Assembly: GCF_000720255.1 (NCBI RefSeq)
Contig: NZ_JOJE01000022.1
Coordinates: forward strand, 1 to 64,000
Length of the DNA: 64,000 nucleotides
From: Streptomyces griseus subsp. griseus
Lineage (GTDB): Bacteria > Actinomycetota > Actinomycetes > Streptomycetales > Streptomycetaceae
Reading direction: 5' to 3'
This document shows positions 42,301 through 54,300 of the stretch, in pieces. Every line of letters starts with the position of its first letter. Position 1 is the stretch's first letter. A model generated the notes under the pieces. It did not search any database and was not told where the DNA came from. It saw nothing but the letters and a program-made list of their open reading frames with translations. The position numbers and the translations under genes were made by a program.

Positions 42301-45300
42301 CCAGCAGCGTTACCTGGCCGTCTCGGACGAGGCCGCGGTCCGGGACCGGGTCAGGGAGGAGGCACGGCGCCCCTTCGACCTGGAGCGCGGCCCGCTGCTG
42401 AGGGTCACGCTGTTCACACTGGGCGACGGCGGCCAGGTGCTGCTTCTCGCCTTCCACCACATCGTCTTCGACGGGGTGTCCATCGCCGCCTTCCTGCGCG
42501 AGCTGACCTCCGGTTACCAGGACGCCAGGGCCGGACGCCGGCCCGCCGCGGCGCCGGCCACGGCCACCTTCGCCGACTTCACCACCTGGCAGCGGGACAT
42601 GCTCGCCGGGCCCGAGGGCGAGCGGCTGCGTGACTACTGGCTGCGGCGCCTGGAGAGCGGTGTCGAACCGCCGGCACTGCCGTACGACCGGCCGCGCCCG
42701 GCGCTGCCCGGCCACCGCGGGGCCGCCGTCGAAGGTCGCATCGACGCCGAACTGGTCCGCGCGGCACGGGAGTTCGCTGCCGAGCGGCGCACCTCGCTGT
42801 TCGCGGTGCTGCTGTCCGGGTTCTTCACCCTGCTGCACCGCTACACCCAGCAGCGCGGCATCAGGATCGGGACACCGGCCGCCGGCCGCCCCGCCGCCCG
42901 GTTCGACGACACGCTCGGCTACTTCATGAACATGGTGGTCCTGCAGGCCGACGTCGACCCGGACCGGGACTTCGGCGCGCTGGCCGGGCAGGTGCACCGC
43001 ACCGTGCTGGAGGCGCTGGAGCACGCGCACTTCCCGCTGATCTCCCTCGCCGAGGCGATGCGCCAGGCGGGCCGCACCGACACCTCGGACCTCTTCCGGG
43101 TGGCCTTCTACTTCCAGAACTGGGTGGAGTCGGGGGACCGGGACCCGGTGCGGGCCGTGTTCGACGGGGTGCACCAGGAGGGCGAGTTCGACCTGACCCT
43201 GGACGTCGTCGAAGGGCCGGCCGACTGCTCGTTCACCCTGAAGTACGACCCCGACCTCTTCGACGAGGACACCGTGCGCCGGCTCGGCGACCACCTCCTC
43301 GAGCTGCTGCGGTCCGCGCTGGCCGAACCGGCCCGGCCCGTCGGTCTGCTGTCCCTGGTCACCGGCGAGGAACGGCAGCGGCTCGAGGGGCTGTGGCGAC
43401 GTGCCCGCCGTGACCACCCGCACGAGACGACCCTGACCGAACTGGTGGAGGAGCAGGCCGCCCACCGTCCCGGGGCGGTCGCCGTCAGCAGCGGCGCCGA
43501 GTCGCTGAGCTATCGCGAGCTGATCGAGCGCGTGGACCGGCTCGCCGGACACCTGCGGGCACGCGGCGTGGAGCCCGGCCGCGCCGTCGGTGTCCTCGTG
43601 GAGCGGTCGCACCTGCCCGTCGCCCTGCTCGCGGTGCTCAAGGCGGGCGGCTGCTACGTGCCGCTGGATCCGACCTTCCCCGTGGACCGGCTCACCTACA
43701 TGGCCGAGGACGCGGGGCTGCACCTCGTCCTGACCACCGGCACGGCCGAGACCGCACTCGGCGGCATCGCCGTCCCGAGGCTACGGATGGACCGGCCCGC
43801 CGAGGAAATCGAGGCCGATGGGTTCGACGCCCATGACGCCGGGACCGACCGCCGACCGGGTCCCGAGGACACCGCGTACATCATCTACACCTCCGGTTCC
43901 ACCGGCCGTCCGAAGGGCGTCGCGGTTCCCCACCGTGCGCTGGTCAACTTCCTGTCCTCGATGCGGGAGGAACCGGGCTTCGGTCCCGAGGACACGCTGC
44001 TGGCCCTGACCACCGTCTGCTTCGACATCGCGGCCCTGGAGCTGTATCTGCCGCTGGTGGCGGGCGGCCGGGTGGAGATCGCACCCGCCGAGGTCGCCAA
44101 GGACGGTCTGAAGCTGCGCCGTCACCTCCAGGAGTGCGGTGCCACCGTCATGCAGGCCACGCCGAGTACATGGAAGATGCTGCTCGCCGCCGGCTGGCAG
44201 GGCGATCCGGCGCTGACCGCGTTGTGCGGGGGAGAGGCACTCGACCAGGACACCGCGGACGTCCTGGCGGCCCGCACCCGTGCGGCGTGGAACCTCTACG
44301 GGCCGACGGAGACCACCATCTGGTCCGCCGTCGGCCGGCTGCGCGCCGGTGAGCGGGTGAACCTCGGCCGGGCCGTCGCCAACACCCAGCTGCTGGTGCT
44401 CGACGAGCACGGTCAGCTGGTGCCGCCCGGCGTGCCGGGAGAGCTGCACATCGGAGGCGACGGGCTGGCGACCGGCTACGTGGGGCGTCCTGAGCTGACC
44501 GCCGAGCGGTTCGTGCCCAACCCGATCGCCCCCTCCCTGTCGCCGCGTCTGTATCGCACGGGGGACCTCGTACGGGCGCTGCCCGACGGCACGTTGGAGT
44601 ACCTGGGCCGCGCCGACGCCCAGGTGAAGGTGCGTGGCTACCGCGTCGAACCCGGTGAGATCGAGGCCGCGATGCGCAGGCTGGCCGGGGTGGCCGAGGC
44701 CGTGGTGGTGCCCGCTGCCTCCGCCGGGGGCACCGGCGTGATGCTGCGCGGCTTCTACACCGTGCGGGAGGGGTCGTACGGAGGGCCGGTCGATCCAGCG
44801 CCGCTGCGGGACTGGTTGCCGGAGTACATGGTTCCCGATGTCCTGGTGCCGGTACGGGAGTTCCCGCAGACGCTGAACGGGAAGACCGACCGCAAGCGGC
44901 TGGGTTCGGCGCCGCTGGACGAGCTCAGGAACGCGTTCGGCTACGCGCCGGCGGACCGGGCAGGGTCCCGTCCGCAGTCCGCCGCGGGCGCCGAACGCCC
45001 GGACGCCGTGGACACCGCGGCCGGGGCGGACACCGCGGACGGGCTCGCGGACGAGCTGGCCCGGCTGGTGGGCGAGGTCGCCGAGGTGGCGGCGGACCGG
45101 GTGCCCCGGCACCGGCCGCTCGGCGAACTGGGCCTGAACTCGGTCGGCTTCACCACCCTGAGCACGCGCATCGGCAGCCGCTTCGGCATCGAGGTCTTCC
45201 CGACCGCCTTCTACCAGTACCCCACCGTGGCCGCCATGGCCGAGCACCTGCTGCACGCCCATCCGGCGCTGCGGGGCCGCTACGCTGCCGACTCCGCCCG

Positions 45301-48300
45301 GACCGCGCCCGTTCCGCCCGCGGCGACGATGTCCACCCCTGTTGCGTCCACTTCGGCCGGCAGCCCGCGGGCCGAGGCCGAGCATCCGGCCCCCGACAAC
45401 GGTGTGGCCGTCCTCGGCATGGCCGGCCGGCTCCCGCAGTCGCCGGACCTGGACACCTTCTGGCGGCACCTGGCCGACGGGCACGATCTCATCGAGGAGA
45501 TCCCGGCCGACCGCTGGGACTGGCGGGACGCGGCCGGTGATCCGCGCGAGGGCGAGCACTCCCGTTCCCGCTGGGGCGGTTTCGTGCCCGACGTCGACCG
45601 GTTCGACGCCGCGTTCTTCGGGATCTCCCCGCGCGAGGCCCAGCTGATGGACCCCCAGCAACGCCTGGCGCTGGAAGTGGTGTGGACGGCGCTGGAGGAC
45701 GCCGGTCTGCCGCCGTCGGAACTCGCCGGCCGCAGGGTCGGGGTCTTCCTCGGCGTCACCAACTCCGACTACCTGGAGGTGCAGCGCGCCGCGGGGCGCG
45801 GCACCGACGCCCACACCATCACCGGCGCCGCACTGTCCATCATCCCCAACCGGGTGTCGTACCTCCTCGATCTGCGCGGGCCCAGCGTCGCCGTGGACAC
45901 CGCCTGCTCCAGTTCCCTGACCGCGATCCACCAGGCGGTGTCGGCGCTCCGCGACGGCTCGTGCGACCTCGCGATCGCGGGCGGGGTGAGCCTCATCCTC
46001 GACCCGTCGCTGTACGTCGCCCTCAGCAAGAGCGAGATGCTCAGCGAGGACGGCCGGTGCAAGGCGTTCGACAGCCGCGCCAACGGATACGTCCGCGGCG
46101 AGGGCGTCGGTGCGGTGGTCCTGAAGGACCTCGCGGCGGCCGAGCGCGACGGCGACCCGGTGCACGCGGTGATCCGGGGCGCCGCGGTGAACCACGGCGG
46201 CCGTACCAACTCGCTCACCGCCCCCAGCCCCGAAGCGCAGGCGGACGTCATTGTCCGGGCGCACCGGCTCGCGGGCACCGACCCGGTCACCGTCGGCTAC
46301 GTGGAAGCGCACGGCACCGGCACGGCGCTGGGCGACCCGATCGAGGTCACCGGACTGCGGACCGCCTTCACCCGGCTGTACGAGGAGGCCGGCAGGCCGC
46401 TGCCGTCCGACCCGGCCTGCGGTCTCGGCTCGGTGAAGAGCAACGTGGGGCACCTGGAGGCCGCGGCCGGCATGGCGGGCCTGTTCAAGGTGGTGCTCGC
46501 CCTGCGGCACGGCACCATCCCGGCCAGCCTCCACGTCGTCGAGCGGAACCGCTACCTCGACCTTGACGGCGGTCCCTTCCACATCGTCACCGAGCCGGTC
46601 GCGTGGGAGCCCAGCCGTGACGACCGGGGCCTGCCCCGGCCCCGGCGGGCCGGCCTCAGCTCATTCGGGTTCGGCGGCGCCGGAGCGCACCTGGTACTGG
46701 AGGAGGCGCCCGCCACGCATGCCGTGCGCGTGCCCGACGAGGGCGAACAGCGGCCTGAGCGGTCGGTGTTGCTGGTGCTGTCGGCGCGCAGCCGGACGTC
46801 CCTGACCGCCTACGCGGAGCGTCTGGCGGCCCTGCTGCGGCGGCAGGGAAGCGAGGCGGGGGCAGGGAACCGGGCGGCCCCGGCGGACATCGCCCACCCC
46901 GTCGGCCTGGCGGACGTCGCGTACACCCTCCAGGTGGCCCGCGACCCGATGCCGGAACGGCTGGCGGTCGTCGCCGAGGACCGTCGGCAGGCGCTCGACC
47001 TGCTCGACGCGTTCATCGCCGGTGGTGCGGACCAGACGCCCGGTGTCTTCCACGGCAGGGTCGGCGCCGCCCGACGCGGCGCACGGACCCGCGGCACGGC
47101 CTGGCAGCGGTACGTGGCCGCGCTGTCGGCCGAGCACGACCTCGACACACTGGCGGACCTGTGGGTCGCGGGGGAGGAGATCGACTGGCGGACGCTGCAC
47201 CAGGACGCTGCCCGGCCACCCCGTCGGGTGCGGGTGCCCACCTACCCGTTCGAGCGCACCCGGCACTGGGTCACCGCCGGTGCCCCGGCCGAGCCGGTGG
47301 CCCGGACCGGACGGCACCCGCTGCTGGACGTCGACGTACCCGCCACCGGGACCGAAGAGTTCAGCAAGCGGCTCACCGGGGAGGAGTTCTACCTCCGCGA
47401 CCATGTGGCCGCCGGGACGCCGATCCTGCCCGGGGTGGTCCTGCTGGAGATGGCGCGGGCGGCGGACGAGCTGTCGCGGAGCGACGGCATGCCGGTGAAC
47501 CGGGTCGAGCAGGTGTCCTGGACGGCCCCGGTCCAGGTCGGCGCCGAGTCCCCGGTCAGCGTGCGGATCCGCCTCAGCCGGGATCCGGAGCGGCCCGAAC
47601 ACACCGGTTTCGAGATCCTCAGCGACGGTGGCGTACGGCCGCACGCGAGCGGCGTACTGGTCGCCCGTACGGCAGACCGGACCGCGTCGGCAGGGACGTT
47701 GGACCTGACCGCCATCCGGGAACGGTGCACGCGGCACATGACGGGCGAGGACTACTACCGTCGCGTCGAGGAGACCGGGTTTCTCTACGGGCCGTCCTTC
47801 CGGGCCGTGCAGCGGCTGGCGACGGCCACCGGGGAGGCACTTGCCCGGCTGGTGGTACCGCCGCACCTTCGCGAAGGGGCCGGCGCCTACCGCTTCCATC
47901 CCGCGCTGATGGACGCCGCGCTGCAAACCGCCGGCGGTATCCCCTCCGGCGGGGGCGACTCGGACCGGCCCGCTCACCTGCCGTACTCCGTGGGCGCGGT
48001 GGAGTTGACCGCCGACCGCCTTCCTGACGCCTGCCACGCCTACGCCCGGCGGACGGACGACGGCTCCTCGGCAGGGCTGCGGGTCTTCGACATCGTGCTG
48101 GCGGACGAGGACGGCACGGTGCTGGCCCGCATCGAGCGGTTCACCCTCCGCGCGCAGCCCGGGCCGACCGCCCCTTCCGGCGGTGGCGCCGAGTCGCTGC
48201 ACTCCTTCGAACCGTACTGGCGGGACAGCACGGCCGGGACGGCGGACAGTACACCGCCACCCACCACCCTCGTACTGCTCGACGCCACGGGCGACGACAC

Positions 48301-51300
48301 CGGCCGGGCACTCGGCGACGGGCTGGCCGAACGGACCGGCGCCCGGATCGTCCCCGTGGACCTGGCCGCCGAGTTCCACCCGGAACGGCTCGTGACCGAC
48401 CTGGTGGAACATGGTGACGGCCCCATCGGCATCGTCCACCTGTCCACCGAGGGCGGGAACATCCGGCAGACACTCGACAGAGGGTTCCACACCGCGCTCG
48501 CCTTCTGCCGCGCCTGGATAAGCCGACGCGGCGGCCGGGCCCGCTACCTCTACCTCCACCCGGAGAGCTCCGAGGATCGTGAGGGAGAAACCGCCGAGCC
48601 CGCACACGCGGCGATCAGCGGCCTGGCCCGCTCGGTACGCGCCGAGTACCCGAGCCTGCGGATGACCGCCGTCGCCCACGCGCCCCGAGCCGACCTGCCC
48701 GCGCTCGTGTCGGCCGAACTGAGCACCGCCGAGGCTCCCGCGGAGGTCCGGACGGACGGGCGGCGTCGGCTGGTCCGCGCGTGGCGGCCGACCGCCCTGC
48801 CGGAAGCCGCGACACCCTCGCCGTTCGCAGCGTCCGGGGCGCACCTGGTGACCGGTGGCACCGGCGGCATCGGACTGCACCTCGCCGAGCGGCTCGCGGC
48901 ACGCGGTCCCGGGGCCGCCATCGTGCTCGCCTCCCGGTCGGAGCCGTCGGCCGAGGCACGCGACCGGATCGCGCGGCTGACCGAGGGCGGCACCCGCATC
49001 ATGCACGTACGCGCGGACGTGACCCGGCGGGAGGACGTGGCGGCACTGGTACGCACCGCGCGTGAACGGTTCGGACGCATCGCGGGCGTGGTACACGCCG
49101 CCGGGGCGCTGCGGGACGGCTTCGTCCTGCGGAAGACCCGCGCGGAGGCCGAGGCCGTGCTCGCTCCCAAGGTGCTGGGCGCGCTGTGGCTGGACGAGGA
49201 GACCCGCGACGAGCCGCTGGAGTACTTCGCGGCCTTCTCCTCGACGGCGGCGGCCCTCGGCAGCGTCGGGCAGTCCGACTACGCCTACGCCAACGCCTTC
49301 CTGGACCACTTCGCGCTGCGACGCGAGCGGCGCCGCCGGTCCGGTACCCGGTCCGGTCGCAGCCTCGCCGTGAACTGGCCGCTGTGGCGGGACGGCGGGA
49401 TGACCATGGACGCCGCAGCCCAGCAGGCCATGCGGCGCGAGCTCGGGTTCACCCCGCTGCCCTCGGACATCGCCCTGGACGGGCTGGAGCGGGCGCTGGC
49501 CGGCCGGGCGTCCCGGCTGCTGCTCGCCACGGGCGACGGCACCGTGATCGAGCGGGCCCTGGCAGCCGAACCCACCACGCCGCGCGGTGACACGGGAGAG
49601 CCCGTCCGGCCTTCGATCGCTGGGCCCGGCCTGCGCGCGGGAACGGAGCGTTTCCTGCGCGAAGTCCTCGCCGAGGAGCTGAAGATGCCGGTCGAGGACA
49701 TCGACCCGGCCGAGCAGTTCGACCGTTACGGCATGGACTCGTTGCTGGTGCTGAGCGTGACCCGGAGGCTGGAGGGGCACTTCGGCACACTCTCGAAGAC
49801 GCTGTTCTTCGAGTACTTCACGGTGTCCGAACTCGCCGGCTACTTCATGGACGAACACGCCGCGCGGCTGCCGGAGGCGCTTGGCGGCACGGAGCAGGCC
49901 CCGTCGGTCGATGACGCGCCGGGTGACCCCGTGAGCGGGCCGTCGTCCGTCGAGAACGCCGTCGCCTCCCGTTCCGCCGTCACCGTAGCCGTGCCCCACG
50001 CCCCGGCCCCGGCCCCGGCACAGAGCGGCCCGGACGACGACATCGTGATCATCGGTGTGAGCGGTCGCTACCCACAGGCCGACGACCTGCGGGAGTTCTG
50101 GCGCAATCTGCGCGAGGGCAGGGACTGCGTCGAGGAGGTCCCCGAGGACCGCTGGGACCACTCGCGCTACTTCGACCCGGACCGGAACGTCCCCGGCAGG
50201 TCGTACTCCAAGTGGGGCGGCTTCCTGCGGGACGTGGACCGCTTCGACCCGATGTTCTTCCGCATGTCACAGCTGGAGGCCGAGCACATCGACCCGCAGG
50301 AGCGGATCTTCCTGGAGACGGTCTGGCACCTGATGGAGAACGCCGGTGTCACCCGTGAGGGCATGGCCGGCAGCCGTACCGGTGTGTTCGTCGGCATGAT
50401 GTACGGCCACTACCAGCTCTACGGCGTCGAGGAGACGCTGCGCGGTGAGCGTGCCGCGACCTCCTCCTCGTACGCCTCCGTCGCCAACCGGGTGTCGTAC
50501 TTCTTCGACTTCGACGGGCCGAGCGTGGGCCTGGACACCATGTGTTCGTCCTCTCTGGTCGCCATCCACCTGGCCTGCCAGGCCATCCGGGGCGGCGACT
50601 GCGACACGGCCGTGGCCGGCGGGGTGAACATCTCCAGCCATCCGCTGAAGTACCTGCAGCTCAGCAGGGGCGGGTTCCTGTCCACCGACGGGCGCTGCCG
50701 CAGCTTCGGAGAGGGCGGGGACGGTTATGTGCCCGCCGAGGGCTCCGGCGCGGTGCTGCTGAAGCGCCGTACGGCCGCGGAGGCGGACGGCGACCGCATT
50801 CTCGCCGTCATCAAGGGATCCGCGGTCAACCACGGCGGCGCCGGCAAGGGCTTCAGCGTGCCGAACGCCAGGGCCCAGGGCACCCTGGTCGCCGACGCGC
50901 TGGCCCGTGCGGGCTGGACACCGGGCGACCTGGACTACGTCGAGGCGCACGGCACCGGCACCGCCCTCGGCGACCCGGTGGAGGTCACCGGCCTGCTGCG
51001 GGCCTTCCGCGGTCACGACCTGGGCGGCCGGAAGATCCCGATCGGGTCGGTGAAGTCGAACATCGGGCACGCCGAGTCGGCGGCCGGCATGGCGGCCGTC
51101 ACCAAGGTGCTGCTGCAGTTCCGGCACGGACAGCTGGTCCCGTCGCTGCACGCGGAGCAGCTCAACCCGGACATCGACTTCGACGCGGCGCCCCTGCGCG
51201 TACAGCGCGAGCTCGCCGACTGGTCCCCGCGCACCGACGAGGCGGGTCGGCCGCTGCCGCGCACCGCCGCGGTCAGCGCGTTCGGTGCGGGCGGCTCCAA

Positions 51301-54300
51301 CGCCCATGTCCTGCTGGAGGAATACGTGCCACCCCGATCCCACCCGACGCCCGAGTCCCGCGCGCCGTTCGTGTGCGCACTCTCGGCCAGGGACCGCTCA
51401 CAGCTCGACGCCTACGCCGAACGCATGGCGGACTTCCTGCGGACCGACGGCGCGGACACGGATCCGGCGGCGCTGGCCCACACCCTGCAAACCGGGCGGG
51501 AGCCGATGGCCCACCGGCTGGCCCTGGTCTTCCACGACCTCGCCGAGCTGCTCGCCCGGCTCGACGCATACCTGGCCGGCCGCGACGGCACGCCCGGCGT
51601 GTGCACCGGGACCGTACGGCGCGGTGCGCGGCCCGCGGCGGACGGGACGGCGGACCCCGCGGCGGACCGGGCGGTCACCCCGGAGTCGCTGGCGGCCGCA
51701 TGGGTCAGCGGGGCGGCTGTGGACTGGCGGAGGCTGTACGACGGGCCGCCGCCGACGCGCATCGAGCTGCCGGGCTACCCGTTCGCGCGCGACAGGTGCT
51801 GGTTCCAGGCGTCCGAGGAACGCGCCCCGGACCCCCTCACCGCACCCGAGGGCCCCGCGCCGGCCGGGAAGACCGACGTGACCCGGGGAACGCCCGTGTA
51901 CGAGGAGATCACCCTCTTCGCCGACACCCCGGTCATCGCCGGTCATCAGGTCGCGGGTCGGTCGCTGCTGCCCGCCGTGGCCTACATCGACCTCGTCCAC
52001 CAGGCGTTCCGCAGGCGGGGGATGCCGTACGACGAACTGGAGCTGCGGGATCTGACGGTGTTGCGCCCGCTGGCGGTCACGCCCGAGGCGCCCGTCCGGA
52101 TCGCGCTGGACGGCCGGCCCGTCGGCCGGGACCGTTGGACGGTGCGGATCGTGGACCGAGCCGAGCCGGACGGGTCGCCCTACGCGACGGCCGAGATGGC
52201 GTTGGCCGGGCCGGCCCGGTTCGCGGGCCCGCAGCGTCCCGCCGCCCCCACGTCGTCCGCCGTACCCGAAAACCTGGACGCGGTGTACGACCGGGACGGC
52301 CGCCTGGGGCAGGTCTACACCGGAGCGGCCCGGGCCACCGGCCGGGTATGGCAGGACACCGAGGAACTGATCGCCGAACTCACCCCGCCGCCCGGCGCCG
52401 GGAGCAGCGGCCATCTTTTCCATCCGGGGCTGCTGCTCGGCGGCGCGGTGGCGGCCGGTGCGCTGCTGCCCGGCGGCGGACGGAGCCACGGGGGCGGAGA
52501 GCAGGCGGGCGGAGACGACGACGGGGACGATGGGGACGACGGGGCGTTCTACCTGCCGATGTACGTGGAGTCCTTCCGGGCGGCGGCGCCGCTGACCGGC
52601 CCGTGCACGGCCCGCGTCCGCCGGTCGTCGCTCGGCGTGCGGGACGAACTGGCCAGGCTGACGGTCGAGTTCCTGGACGGCGACGGGCGCGTTCTGGCCG
52701 AGGTGCGCGGCCTGTCGAGCAAACTGATCCGCTCCGGCCCCCTGACCGGCCGGTCCCGCCGGGCGGCACGGACAGCCGCCCCGGCCGTGCCCGCTGCGGG
52801 GCCGAACGGCGGGCCGCTGACCCCCACCCAGGAGCGGCTGCGGCACCTGATGTCGGACGGGCTCGGCCGCACCCCTCAGGAGCTGGACCCCGACATCGGT
52901 TACTACGAGCTGGGCATCGACTCGGTCAGTGTCCTGGAACTGGCCTCCAGGCTGGAGCGGGTTCTCGGCCGGAGCCTGTCACCCACGCTGCTCTTCGAGT
53001 ACACGACCATCCGTGACCTGGCCGCGTACCTGGACGAGCACCACCCCGGCGCCCTCCACGCCCTCGACGACACCGGTGCCGCCCCGGCTGCGCCGCGTGA
53101 ACCTGACGCGTTCAGCCGGACGGTCGTAGCCGAGGCCGGCGATCCGGTGCCGTCGGCCCGCGCCGGTGAAGGGGCCGGCCGCGCCGCACAGGGCCCGACG
53201 GCCCCCGATGCCGACAGCGCGCCGCTCGCAGGAGGAGGCCTGCCCGAACCGGTACCGGGTGCGCTCGCCGCCCCTCCGCACGGAACCCGGCTGCTCACCA
53301 AGGTCTGGGAGCCGGCCGATCCGGGCACCGGCGGCCCGCTGCCGCGCCCGGTCGCCGTCCTCGCCACCGCGGATTCCCGGGCGCTGGCCGACCGGCTCGC
53401 CCATGAGCTGCCGGCGGCGGAAGTCCTGGAACCCGCCGACCTGTCGGGCGGCCCGGCGCCCGGACGATTCCGGGCGTGCGTCGACCTGACGGGGTGCGCG
53501 CCCGCCGCCCCCGACTCCCCCTCCATGTACGACGACCCCGCGGACTGGCTGCCCTGGGTGCAGCAGTTCGTGGCCCAGGCCTCGCCGGCCGAGCCGGTGG
53601 TGCTGCTCGGCGTCACCCGGGGACTGGAAACCCCGCACCTCGACGGCCACTCGGTCAACCTCACCGGGGCGGCCCGGGCGGGTCTGTACCGGATGCTGCA
53701 GAGCGAGTACGCCAAGGTGCGCTCGCGGCATGTGGACCTGGACCCGCTGGACGACGACCTGACGGTGGTACGGCAGATAACCTCCGAACTCGCGGACACC
53801 GGCGAGGATCCCGAGGTCTGCCGTCGCGCCGGACAGCGCTATCGGGCGGTGCTGCGGGAGACCCCGGCGGGAACCGGCCGTGACGGTGTGCTGCCCTTCC
53901 CCGAGGACGGGACACTGTGGATCACCGGTGGCACGGGCGGCCTGGGGCTCGCGTTCGCCCGGCACGCGGTGCGGCAGTGGGGGGTGCGCCGCCTCGTGCT
54001 CACCGGCCGGACGCGGCTGCCCGACCGGGCGGACTGGGAGGCTCGCCGCGGCGACGATCCGCTCGGCCGGCGCCTGAACGCCCTGATCGGCCTGGAGCAG
54101 GCAGGCGCGCGGGTGCGGGTGCTGTCGCTCCCGCTGGACGGCTCGGCCTCCGAGGACCTGGCCCGCGAGGTGAGCGAAGCCGAGCGGGACCTGGGGCCGG
54201 TCCGCGGCGTCATCCACTGCGCCGGGTTCGCCGACCGCGACAACCTCGCCTTCGTGGGCAAGCCGGCCGCCGCCGTCCGGGCCGTGGTGGACCCCAAGGT

